A stretch of 64,000 nt of DNA. Source: Acidimangrovimonas pyrenivorans (GTDB taxonomy: Bacteria; Pseudomonadota; Alphaproteobacteria; Rhodobacterales; Rhodobacteraceae). Below, piece after piece: positions 16,902 through 24,879 of the stretch; position 1 is the stretch's first letter; every line of letters starts with the position of its first letter. The notes under the pieces are model-generated. The model had not been told where the DNA came from. It worked only from the letters and a program-made list of their open reading frames with translations, and did no database searches. Location of the stretch: the NCBI RefSeq assembly GCF_042643245.1, contig NZ_JBHRSK010000018.1:62001-126000 (forward strand). Direction: 5' to 3'. The position numbers were made by a program, and so were the translations under genes.

Positions 16902-17528
16902 TCAATTGCCATGCGGGTTGCGGCCGGTCGCCAGCGCCAGGTGATGGGCCTGGTGATGCATCCCCACGGTCATCAGCCCGATATAGCCCAGCCCGCGGAT
17001 CACCTGCGCGGCATCGCCCGCGCCGGTCGCCGTCAGCACCGCGCCACCGTCGCGCTTCTCGGCCACCAGATGCCAGCCGCGCACCCCGTCCATCACCCCG
17101 GCATGGGCCAGCGTCATCCGCTGGATCGAGCCGGCCACCGCCGGGTCGTCCGAGGTTACGGTGAAGCGCACACCGCCGTCGATGGGCTGCGCCGCGACAC
17201 GGGCGCGCATGGTGACGTTGTCCATGTCGATCAGGTGCTGGCGCAGCGCCTCGATATTCACCCGGCTCCAGTCGGTCTCCGGATCGGCCAGCAGCACGCC
17301 CACGATCTCCTGGATCGCGGCGAAGGCCGCCTGCCCGCCCTGGGTCACGCCCGGCGGCATGCGGTCCATCGTTCCGGCCATGCTGCCGGAATGGGTCATC
17401 GTCATGCCCTGGGCCATGTGCTGGCCATGCTGCATCATGGCGTGGCCCCCCGTCGTCTGGGCCTGGTCCGCCAGCGCGGGCCCGGCAAGGCCGAGGCAGA
17501 GGACGGCGATCGCGGCTGTTTTCTTCAT
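16902..17528 (-). CDS. Periplasmic protein of unknown function with Met/His-rich segment
   Basis: 208 residues with a signal peptide (MKKTAAIAVLCLGLAGPALA). The first 35 mature residues are rich in Met and His (GGHAMMQHGQHMAQGMTMTH), a composition seen in periplasmic copper-binding segments. The C-terminus also carries a His cluster (MHHQAHHLALATGRNPHGN). The middle has no motif I recognise. It is the first gene after a divergent promoter region shared with a Crp/Fnr regulator and lies directly upstream of the MBL-fold gene. A metal-handling role is inference from composition only. Confidence 0.75.
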   Translation of the reverse strand: MKKTAAIAVLCLGLAGPALADQAQTTGGHAMMQHGQHMAQGMTMTHSGSMAGTMDRMPPGVTQGGQAAFAAIQEIVGVLLADPETDWSRVNIEALRQHLIDMDNVTMRARVAAQPIDGGVRFTVTSDDPAVAGSIQRMTLAHAGVMDGVRGWHLVAEKRDGGAVLTATGAGDAAQVIRGLGYIGLMTVGMHHQAHHLALATGRNPHGN

Positions 17529-17582
17529 CGGTTCCTCCCGGTCTGTCCTCCTGCCCTGTGGCATGATCGCGCCCGGGCTCAT

Positions 17583-17596
17583 ATGATCGTGATCAT
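17583..17596. promoter_or_regulatory. TGAT-N4-ATCA palindrome (Fnr/Dnr-type box) at the regulator start
   Basis: The 14 bases 17583-17596 form ATGATC-GT-GATCAT, containing the Fnr-type core TGAT-N4-ATCA. It lies in the 66-base gap between the divergent unit starting at 17528 and the regulator start at 17595. If the regulator starts at ATG 17583 instead, the palindrome covers its first codons. The position suits autoregulation plus control of the divergent genes. Confidence 0.5.
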
Positions 17597-18131
17597 GTCC
17601 GATCCCTTCGACACCCTGTTCCACGCCGCCGACCCCCGCAACTGCGCCCCGGGCGAACTGCTGTTCCACACCGGCGATCCGGTGACCCGCGTCTACCGGG
17701 TGCGGTCGGGTCGCGTCGCGCTGCGGCGGAACACCCCGGACGGCACCGAGCTGACGCTGCAGATCGCCGGGCCGGGAGAGGTTGCCGCCGAAGCCTCGGC
17801 CTACTCCGAGGCCTACCATTGCGACGCCGTCGCGCTGGAGCCGAGCGTGGTCGAGTGCCTGCCGCGCGACACCCTCCGCGCCGCCCTGCGTGAGAGCCCC
17901 GAACTGGCCGAGGCCTGGGCAAGACGGCTGACCCGCGCGGTGCAGGCGGCGCGGATGCGGGCCGAGATCCGCAGCCTGCGCACCGTCGCCGAGCGGCTTG
18001 ACGTCTGGCTGGCCACGCGCGGCGCCCTGCCCGACAAGGGCCGCTGGCAGGAACTGGCGACGGAGCTCGGCGTCACGCGCGAGGCGCTGTATCGCGAGTT
18101 GGCGCGGCGGCGGGGCGGGCCGGCGGGATGA
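17595..18131 (+). CDS. Crp/Fnr-family transcriptional regulator
   Basis: 178 residues from ATG 17595 (an in-frame ATG at 17583 would add four). Residues about 10-120 form a cyclic-nucleotide-type sensory domain (CAPGELLFHTGDPVTRVYRV, GRVALRR, GPGEVAAEAS). The C-terminal 60 residues are a winged helix with recognition helix TREALYRELARR; its E-x-x-x-R spacing matches that used by Fnr to read TGA in TTGAT half-sites. It lacks the four-cysteine iron-sulfur pattern of true Fnr, so it is nearer to Dnr or small Crp-like proteins. Ligand unknown. The matching palindrome sits at its own start. Confidence 0.85.
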   Translation: MSDPFDTLFHAADPRNCAPGELLFHTGDPVTRVYRVRSGRVALRRNTPDGTELTLQIAGPGEVAAEASAYSEAYHCDAVALEPSVVECLPRDTLRAALRESPELAEAWARRLTRAVQAARMRAEIRSLRTVAERLDVWLATRGALPDKGRWQELATELGVTREALYRELARRRGGPAG

Positions 18132-18238
18132 CCGATGCAACAGGGCACGGCGAAGTGGCGCGCGGCGCGAGATAAGGCGTGAAACGCGACGCCATGACGG
18201 CTAAGCGGGACGCGGGACAAGTGTGGAGGACGGCAGGC

Positions 18239-19234
18239 ATGGGCCAGAGCGACAAGGTTTATCTCGTCACCGGGGCCGGCGGTTTCATCGGCTCGAACGC
18301 GGCACTGTCGCTGGCGGCGGACGCTCACCGGGTGGTGCTGTGCGACGATTTCGGCCATGACGCGCGCTGGCTCAACGTCCGCGACGGCAGCTTCGAGGAT
18401 ATCGTCACCATCGCCGACCTGCCCGGCTGGGCCGCACGCAACGGCGAGCGGCTGGCCGGCGTCGTCCATATGGGCGCGATCTCGGCCACGACCGAGAGCG
18501 ATGTCGACCTGATCGTCGCCCGCAACATCCGCTGCACGCTCGACCTGTGGCAGGTCTGCGCCCGCCACGACGTGCCCTTCGTCTACGCCTCCTCGGCCGC
18601 GACCTATGGCGACGGCTCCGCGGGCTTCGACGATGTCTCGACCGAGGCGGCGCTGGCCCGGCTCAAGCCGCTGAACGCCTATGGCTGGAGCAAGCATTTC
18701 ACCGACCGCCGCCTGCTGCGCGACGTCGCCGAAGGCCGGCCGGCGCCCTCGGTCTGGGCCGGGCTCAAGTTCTTCAACGTCTACGGCCCGCGCGAGAGCC
18801 ACAAGGGCTCGATGCGGTCGGTGATCCACCAGATCTGGCCCAGGGCGGCGCGGGGCGAGGCGGTGCAGCTGTTCAAGTCGGACCACCCGGATTACGCCGA
18901 TGGCGGCCAATTGCGCGACTTCATCCATGTCGACGATTGCGTCACCTTCATCCGCCGGGCGCTGGCGCAGGACAGCCTGGGCGGCCTCTTCAACGTCGGC
19001 ACCGGCCAGGCACGCAGCTTCAAGGCGCTGGCCAAGGCGACCTTCGCCGCCGTCGGCCAAGAGCCGAAGATCGACTATATCGACATGCCCGAAACCCTGC
19101 GCGGCAAGTACCAGTATTTCACCGAGGCCAGGACCGAGCGTGGCAAGGCGCTGGGGCTGGCGCCCAACTACCGCTCGCTCGAGGACGGGGTGAAGGACTA
19201 CGTCGACTGGCTGCGGGCCAATCCCGAGTTCTGA
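18239..19234 (+). CDS. hldD: ADP-L-glycero-D-manno-heptose 6-epimerase
   Basis: 331 residues. Extended SDR-type epimerase that makes ADP-L-glycero-D-manno-heptose for LPS inner core. NAD(P) motif VTGAGGFIGSN at residues 9-19, substrate segment HMGAISATTESD, catalytic Y-x-x-x-K in YGWSK, FFNVYGPRESHKGSM, and FNVGTGQARSF. The start at ATG 18239 is supported by GGAGGA about 7 bases upstream; earlier in-frame starts lack a ribosome site. The stop abuts the stop of the convergent gmhB with no gap. Confidence 0.95.
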   Translation: MGQSDKVYLVTGAGGFIGSNAALSLAADAHRVVLCDDFGHDARWLNVRDGSFEDIVTIADLPGWAARNGERLAGVVHMGAISATTESDVDLIVARNIRCTLDLWQVCARHDVPFVYASSAATYGDGSAGFDDVSTEAALARLKPLNAYGWSKHFTDRRLLRDVAEGRPAPSVWAGLKFFNVYGPRESHKGSMRSVIHQIWPRAARGEAVQLFKSDHPDYADGGQLRDFIHVDDCVTFIRRALAQDSLGGLFNVGTGQARSFKALAKATFAAVGQEPKIDYIDMPETLRGKYQYFTEARTERGKALGLAPNYRSLEDGVKDYVDWLRANPEF

Positions 19235-19747
19235 TCAGGTGAGTTCCGGCAATACCCGCGCGCGGGCGAAATCCCAGACGTTGACACCCTTGAACAGGAA
19301 GCCACGCGCGCCGGCAACCTGGGCGGCGATGATGTCGCGCTCGCCGTCGCCGATCAGGATCGAGGCGGCGAGGTCGAGCCCCATCTCCCGCGCCGCCCGC
19401 AGCAGCATCCCCGGCTTGGGCTTGCGGTCGGGGCTGTTGCGGTCGTAGGCGGCAACGGGGGCGCCCTTGAGGTAGGGACAGAAATAGACCGCGTCGAGCC
19501 GGGCGCCCTGCTGCGCCAGATCGGCCTGCAGGGCCGCGTGCAGGGCGTGCATCTGCTCCTCGCTGTAGTAGCCGCGGGCGATCCCGGACTGGTTGGTGAC
19601 GACCACCACGGGCCAGTCCAAGCCGTTGAAATGGCGGATCAACTCGACGATGCCGGGGACGTATTCGAAATCCTCCCAGCGATGGACATAGCCGTGGTCG
19701 ACATTGATCACGCCGTCGCGGTCGAGGAACAGGGCCGGACGGGTCAT
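19235..19747 (-). CDS. gmhB: D-glycero-beta-D-manno-heptose 1,7-bisphosphate 7-phosphatase
   Basis: 170 residues. HAD-superfamily phosphatase in ADP-heptose synthesis. Nucleophile motif LDRDGVIN (residues about 8-15), VVVTNQSGIARGYYSEE, the RKPKPGMLL lysine motif and LIGDGERDIIAA. The family's zinc-binding C-x-H...C-x-C loop is reduced to FCPYLKGAPVAAYDRNSPDRK, as in the variant lacking several Cys ligands. The start overlaps the upstream heptosyltransferase gene by four bases (translational coupling). The hybrid assignment to histidinol phosphatase is unlikely given the hldE/hldD context. Confidence 0.92.
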   Translation of the reverse strand: MTRPALFLDRDGVINVDHGYVHRWEDFEYVPGIVELIRHFNGLDWPVVVVTNQSGIARGYYSEEQMHALHAALQADLAQQGARLDAVYFCPYLKGAPVAAYDRNSPDRKPKPGMLLRAAREMGLDLAASILIGDGERDIIAAQVAGARGFLFKGVNVWDFARARVLPELT

Positions 19748-20847
19748 GCGCGCTCCTTCGGGTCGGCCAGCAGCGCCAGCGCCCGCTCCAGCACCGCCTC
19801 GGGCGTCAGCGTCGCCATGATCTCCATTTCCTGCGGATGGCTCTCGAAGCCGTAGGAGATGTAGCCGCCGGCCGGGTGCGGTGCGTCCATGCCGGTGGCG
19901 CGCGGCGAGACCGAGCCCCAGCGCGCCGCCCGGGTCGGGCCGTGCAGCCCGATCGAGCAGCCCTGCACCGCCGCCGACAGGTGCAGCACGCCGGTATCGA
20001 CCGTCACCAGCAGCGGCACCGCCGCCAGCATCTCGGCCAGCCCGGCCAGCGAGACCTTGCCGCAGAGCGACACCGCCGCGGCCGGATCGTCCAGCCGCTC
20101 CATCACCCGTTGCACCGCCGGCTCGTCATTCGGCACGCCGGTGAAGCCGACGGTATAGCCCGCCGCCGCCAGCCCGTTGGCCAGCCTTACCCAGTGATCG
20201 TCGGGCCAGGCCTTGGCCGCCGCCCGGGCGCCGCCGGCCGAGACATGGCACAGGACCAGCCGGTCGAGCGGCCAGTCGGCCGGCAGTTGCGCCGGGTCGC
20301 GCTTGATCGCCATGCCGGTCTCGCCGCCGGTGCCCAGCGCCTTGGCCAGCGCGTCGAGATTCTCGATCTCGTGCCGCCGGGCGCTGTGCGGCACGGCAAG
20401 GTCGAACAGCTTGCCCCGGGCGCTGCCGGCCGGGTTGAAGCCGGCGCTCCACGGCGCCGAAAGCCGGGCGCACAACGCGGTGGAATAGGGCCAGGGCGTC
20501 AGGTCGACGATCATGTCGGCCTTCAGCGCCCGCAGCGCCGCCACCGCCTTGGCCGGGTTGGCGAAGCCGATCTGAACCGGCTCGACCGGCGTCGCCAGCA
20601 TCTTGACGGCGGCCCCGTTCGACGGGCCGTGGCAGACGATCAGCCGGGCCTTCGGGAATTTCTCGTGCAGGGCAGCAATGCAGCCCGAGCCGATCAGCGT
20701 GTCGCCGATGGCGGTGGGCTGGATCAGGGCGATGCGGTGCGGATCGCCGGGCATCGGCCGGGAGCGGCGGACCAGCCCGGCGGCGCGGGCGATGACGCTG
20801 CCGATGGACTGGTCGAGCGTGCGGGTCAGATCGCTGGACCGCGCCAT
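19744..20847 (-). CDS. Glycosyltransferase family 9 (LPS heptosyltransferase-like)
   Basis: 367 residues from ATG 20847 (MARSSDLTRT). GT9 architecture: N-terminal IQPTAIGDTLIGSGCIAALH, then VDLTPWPYSTALCARLSA, a C-terminal donor site with LCGKVSLAGLAEMLAAVPLLV and TVDTGVLHLSAAV, where D and H/S residues contact the ADP-heptose phosphates in family members. It sits between hldE and gmhB, so an ADP-heptose donor is likely, but acceptor specificity is unknown. The gap to hldE is 1 base, and the 3' end overlaps gmhB by four bases. Confidence 0.88.
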   Translation of the reverse strand: MARSSDLTRTLDQSIGSVIARAAGLVRRSRPMPGDPHRIALIQPTAIGDTLIGSGCIAALHEKFPKARLIVCHGPSNGAAVKMLATPVEPVQIGFANPAKAVAALRALKADMIVDLTPWPYSTALCARLSAPWSAGFNPAGSARGKLFDLAVPHSARRHEIENLDALAKALGTGGETGMAIKRDPAQLPADWPLDRLVLCHVSAGGARAAAKAWPDDHWVRLANGLAAAGYTVGFTGVPNDEPAVQRVMERLDDPAAAVSLCGKVSLAGLAEMLAAVPLLVTVDTGVLHLSAAVQGCSIGLHGPTRAARWGSVSPRATGMDAPHPAGGYISYGFESHPQEMEIMATLTPEAVLERALALLADPKERA

Positions 20848-20848
20848 C

Positions 20849-22291
20849 TCAGCCCATGCCCCGCGACTTGTTGACGATATTGGTTGTCGAATAGCCCTCG
20901 ACCAGGTCGAGCAGCTCGACATCGCCGCCATAGCCCTGCACCAGCTCGTGGCCGACCACCGTCTCGACGGTGTAGTCCGAGCCCTTGAAGATGACGTCGG
21001 GCTTCAGCGCCTCCATCAGCTTCAGCGGCGTATCGTCGTCGAACAGCAGCACCATGTCGACATCGCCGATCGCCGCGATCACGTCGGCCCGCGCGCCCTC
21101 GGGCTGGATCGGCCGCTCGGGGCCCTTGAGCCGGGCGACCGAGGCGTCGGTGTTCAGCGCCACGATCAGCTTGTCGCAGCGTTCGCGGGCCTTCTTCAGC
21201 AGGGTGACATGGCCGCGATGGATGATATCGAAGCAGCCGTTGGTGAAGCCGACCCGCAGCCCCTGGTGGCGCCAGTCCGTGCGGATCTGCTGCGCCGCGC
21301 TCAGCGTCGCCAGCTTGTTCTCCAGCACCATGCTGTCGGCGTTGTGGAGCATGGCCGAGATCAGTTCGGTCGCCTCGACCGAGGCGGTGCCGCTCTTGCC
21401 GACGACAATCCCGGCGGCGGCGTTGGCGGCGGTGGTCGCCAGCCGCAGCTCCGCCCCGCCGGCCAGGGCCAGCGCCATCGTCGCCGCCACCGTGTCGCCG
21501 GCGCCCGAGACGTCGCGCAGCTCGCGGTTGCGCGGCGGTTCGTGGTAGTGGCTGCCGTCGGGCGAAACCAGGGAGATGCCCTGCTCGGACCGGGTCAGCA
21601 CGATCGGCCCGCCGAACTGCTCCAGCGCGCGGGGCATCGCCGCCTCGATATGGGCGTCGCTGTCGGCCGGCATCCCCGTCGCGCCGGAAAACTCCTTGCG
21701 GTTCGGCGTCAGCACGGTGCAGCCGCGGTAATCGGCGAAATTGGGCCTCTTGGGATCGGCGACGACCGGGATACCGACCTTTTGCGCCGCCGCCACCACC
21801 GCCGCGATCAGCCCCGGGGTGACGATGCCCTTGGAATAGTCGGAAATCACCATCGCGTCGCAGCTCGCCGCCGCCGCCTCGATGGCGGCGGTGATGCGGG
21901 CCTCGACGCCGTCGGGAATATCGAGGCTCTCGCGGTCGGCGCGCAGCAGGTGCTGGTCGCCGGCGATGAAGCGGTTCTTCTCGATCGTCGGGTAGCCGGG
22001 ATCGGCGATCAGCAGGTTCTCGATCCGGCCGCTCTCGCCCAGGATCTCGCCCAGCCGCCGCGCCGCGTCGTCCTCGCCCACCAACCCGACCAGCAGCGCG
22101 ACGCCGCCGAGGCTGGCGATGTTCTTGGCGACGTTGCCGGCGCCGCCGGGGTTCCAGCTGTCCTCCCTGATCCGCAGCACCAGCGTCGGCGCCTCGGGCG
22201 AGACGCGGTCGACGGCGCCGCGGACGAAATGGTCGAGCATGACATCGCCGACCACGAGAATGCGTTTACCCTGGAAATCATCAACGATCAT
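20849..22291 (-). CDS. hldE: Bifunctional heptose 7-phosphate kinase / heptose 1-phosphate adenylyltransferase
   Basis: 480 residues. N-terminal PfkB/ribokinase-type domain (residues about 1-315) with GDVMLDHFVRGAVDRVSPEAP, NPGGAGNVAKNIASLGG and the catalytic signature DVSGAGDTVAA. The C-terminal nucleotidyltransferase domain (about 345-480) has GFTNGCFDIIHRGHVTLL (HxGH-type) and ALNTDASV. It makes ADP-D-glycero-beta-D-manno-heptose in two of the pathway steps. It overlaps the upstream AGE-family gene by four bases. Confidence 0.96.
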   Translation of the reverse strand: MIVDDFQGKRILVVGDVMLDHFVRGAVDRVSPEAPTLVLRIREDSWNPGGAGNVAKNIASLGGVALLVGLVGEDDAARRLGEILGESGRIENLLIADPGYPTIEKNRFIAGDQHLLRADRESLDIPDGVEARITAAIEAAAASCDAMVISDYSKGIVTPGLIAAVVAAAQKVGIPVVADPKRPNFADYRGCTVLTPNRKEFSGATGMPADSDAHIEAAMPRALEQFGGPIVLTRSEQGISLVSPDGSHYHEPPRNRELRDVSGAGDTVAATMALALAGGAELRLATTAANAAAGIVVGKSGTASVEATELISAMLHNADSMVLENKLATLSAAQQIRTDWRHQGLRVGFTNGCFDIIHRGHVTLLKKARERCDKLIVALNTDASVARLKGPERPIQPEGARADVIAAIGDVDMVLLFDDDTPLKLMEALKPDVIFKGSDYTVETVVGHELVQGYGGDVELLDLVEGYSTTNIVNKSRGMG

Positions 22292-23457
22292 GGCACGAGG
22301 TCCACTGGCTTGAAATCGTCGCCGAACAGTGCGGGCGCCACCCGGGTCAGCTCGGCATAGGCGAGGAAAAGGTGATAGAGCGTGCTGGCCGGGATCTTGT
22401 CAACGCAGGGCGCGCCGGTTGCGTCGACATGGTCGATCCAGGTACCCGGCGGCGCCGGGGCGAGGTAATGGTCCATCAGCGCGGTCAGCGCGGTGGCGAT
22501 GGCGTCGAGGTCCGGAGCGCCGCTCTCCTCGCCACGCAGGGCGAGGGCCTTGAGCCGCTCGGTCTGCGGCCAGGAGCGGTGGCGGGCGCTGCGCTGCGTG
22601 CCGTCGCGGGCCAGTTCGTCATGGATCAGGCCGGTTTCCGTCAGCCCATGGGCCTCGGCGAAGGCGAACAGCCGCTCGGCCTCGGGCGCGGCGGCGCCGA
22701 AGCCCAGCCGCTCGGCCAACCCCAGCAGCCAGACCCATTCGTAATGGTGGCCGGGCTCGACGGTATCGCCGCGCGGGCCGGGCTCCGGCGTCCAGTCCAT
22801 GGCGAAATACTCGCCCAGCGTGCCGGTCTCGGCGTCGAGCAGGTGGGCCGAGAAATGCCGCCGCAGCGCCTCGATCCGCCGGGCATTCGCGGGCGTGGAG
22901 GCCAGCGGGTAATGGGCCAGCAGCGCCTCGAGCAGGTGCATATGCGGGTTCTGCAGCGCCTCGCCGCGGTCGGGCAGGCGCGACAGGTAGCCGCGGCCGT
23001 CGGGGCGGGCGAAATCGGCGTCGATCTTGTCCAGCGTCCGCTGCGCCGCCTCCAGCGCCCGGGGATCGCCCGACGCGCGGTGCCACCAGGCCATGGCGAG
23101 AAGGACGAAGGCCTGGTCGTAGAGATCGAGCTCGGTATCCACGTGGCCACCACTCTCTCCCATCTTGACGACCCAACCGCCCTGCGGCCCCCAGCCGTGG
23201 CGCAGCAGGAACTCGGCCCCGTTGTTGGCCGCCGCCAATGCACCGGGCACACCCAGCAGATGGGCATGGGAGAAGACGTAGACCTGGCGGGCATGGACCC
23301 GGACCCGCTTGAAACCGGTGCGGCGCGGGGAGCCGTCCAGTTCCAGCGCCTCGACGAAGCCCTGCGCGCCATCGACCCCGGTCGAGGCCCAGAACGGCAG
23401 CGCCTCGTCCAGCATCCAGCGGGCGTAGCGGGTCAGGGCCGCGCGGGCGTCGCTCAT
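22288..23457 (-). CDS. AGE-family (N-acylglucosamine 2-epimerase-like) sugar isomerase
   Basis: 389 residues predicted to form an (alpha/alpha)6 barrel. Motifs of the AGE/mannose-6-phosphate isomerase-like family: RTGFKRVRVHARQVYVFSHA, LYDQAFVLLAMAWWHRAS, QNPHMHLLEALLA, EPGHHYEWVWLLG and SWPQTERLKAL. Known members interconvert mannose, glucose or N-acylated hexosamines. The substrate here is not determined. Placement inside the heptose operon suggests an envelope sugar. Start ATG 23457 overlaps the preceding pyruvyltransferase gene by four bases, and the 3' end overlaps hldE by four. Confidence 0.88.
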   Translation of the reverse strand: MSDARAALTRYARWMLDEALPFWASTGVDGAQGFVEALELDGSPRRTGFKRVRVHARQVYVFSHAHLLGVPGALAAANNGAEFLLRHGWGPQGGWVVKMGESGGHVDTELDLYDQAFVLLAMAWWHRASGDPRALEAAQRTLDKIDADFARPDGRGYLSRLPDRGEALQNPHMHLLEALLAHYPLASTPANARRIEALRRHFSAHLLDAETGTLGEYFAMDWTPEPGPRGDTVEPGHHYEWVWLLGLAERLGFGAAAPEAERLFAFAEAHGLTETGLIHDELARDGTQRSARHRSWPQTERLKALALRGEESGAPDLDAIATALTALMDHYLAPAPPGTWIDHVDATGAPCVDKIPASTLYHLFLAYAELTRVAPALFGDDFKPVDLVP

Positions 23458-24746
23458 CCCAGCGCCTCCCGCAGCACGGCATAGGCCTTGGCGACATCGA
23501 CCCGCGCCTCGGCGATCACCTGCTGGCGCTCGGCCTCGGGGATGCCGGCCTCGCGGGTCTCGATCGCCCTGGCGACGCAATCGGCGGCTGAGGTGCTGGC
23601 GACGTCGAGCAGCCAGTCCCCGCGCCCGACCGACTGCATGAAGGCCGCCAGCTTGCGGTCCCAGGCCAGGCCGATGGCGGGCACGCCGTAGGAATAGGCG
23701 GCAATGATGGCGTGCATCCGGTAGGCGATCAGCAGGTCGCATTGCGAGATGTGGCCGCAGAGCTCCTGCGGGGTGCGCTGGCTGGCGAAGGAGATCACCT
23801 CGTCCCCGCCCAGCGCCCGCAACCCGGGTTCGAGCTGCGCGGCATAGGCCTTGTCCTCGGGGCTGCCATTGGTGAAGACCTGCACGCGGTAGCCCGCGTC
23901 GATCAGCCCGCGCGCGACGTCGAGATACCAGCGGTCGAGATAGCCCGCCTCGGGGGCGCTCTCGGCATGGTAGCGGATGGCGATATGGCTCATGATGCCG
24001 AGGCCCGCCACCGGGCGGGGACGGTCGGCGGGGCGGTCGAACGGGTAGAGCTCGGACGCCATCAGGCCGGGATCGCGCACCACCTGGGCGACATGGCCGG
24101 TCGCGGCCGAGAACATCTCGTCGAACAGCCGCTTGCTGTCGGCGTCGCGGACGAAGACCGCCTTCAGCTCGGGACGCGAGAAATGGGCCCGGCACAGGCG
24201 CAGCCCGGTCGCGCTCCACCCCGTCGCGGTGCCGCAGGCATAGATCACCGCCGGCACCTTGCGCCGGGCGCATTCGGCCAGCGCCAGCCCCAGCTTGGTC
24301 GGGAAATTGAGATCGAGATCCGAGATCAGGTTGCCGCCGCCGATCACCACCGCCTCGGCCCCCGCCATCTCGCGCGCGTAATGCGGCCGCCATTTCCGCG
24401 CCGCCTGCAACGCCAGCGGCACCCGCACCGCCAGCCGTCGCAAGGGCCCCGGCATCGCGTCCAGCGCCTTCATGATCGTGTCGCGGCCGAGCATCGCGTC
24501 GCCGTAGGCGGTGCGCGCCGCCAGGTCGATGGAACGGGTGTCGGAGGCCGCGCCGCAATCGATCAGCGCCGCCTCGAGGCATTCCGACAGCAGCCCGTCG
24601 CCCAGGTTGGGGCTGAACTTGACGTTGTAGCAGCGGATGCTGGGACCGGCGACCGCGACGGCAGAGGCGGCCGCACCCGGGTGCGAGGGGGAAAGCTGGG
24701 TCACTGGCGAATGGGCCTCCGAGGTGATTGCCGAGACGGCCGCCAC
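23454..24746 (-). CDS. Polysaccharide pyruvyl transferase family protein
   Basis: 430 residues starting at GTG 24746, which has GGAGG five bases upstream. The N-terminal 35 residues are low-complexity. The family core has CYNVKFSPNLGDGLLSECLE, VVIGGGNLISDLDLNFPTK, IYACGTATGWSATGL, and the late segment CDLLIAYRMHAIIAAYSYGVPAIGLAWDRK, which corresponds to the conserved R-x-H-x-x-I-x(n)-G-x-P pattern of CsaB/WcaK-type enzymes. These transfer pyruvate ketals from phosphoenolpyruvate to sugars. It is the first gene of the envelope glycan operon. Acceptor unknown. Confidence 0.85.
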   Translation of the reverse strand: MAAVSAITSEAHSPVTQLSPSHPGAAASAVAVAGPSIRCYNVKFSPNLGDGLLSECLEAALIDCGAASDTRSIDLAARTAYGDAMLGRDTIMKALDAMPGPLRRLAVRVPLALQAARKWRPHYAREMAGAEAVVIGGGNLISDLDLNFPTKLGLALAECARRKVPAVIYACGTATGWSATGLRLCRAHFSRPELKAVFVRDADSKRLFDEMFSAATGHVAQVVRDPGLMASELYPFDRPADRPRPVAGLGIMSHIAIRYHAESAPEAGYLDRWYLDVARGLIDAGYRVQVFTNGSPEDKAYAAQLEPGLRALGGDEVISFASQRTPQELCGHISQCDLLIAYRMHAIIAAYSYGVPAIGLAWDRKLAAFMQSVGRGDWLLDVASTSAADCVARAIETREAGIPEAERQQVIAEARVDVAKAYAVLREALG

Positions 24747-24879
24747 GTTGCCTCCACCCTATGCACAAACCGCCAATCACTTCAATTTTCGCCCGTAATG
24801 CGCCCTGCCTCCGCCGCCGTGTGGTGTCGCGAGGCCACGTGCCCCTTCCCGCCGCATCCGGCCTGCGCTATGGGAGACC

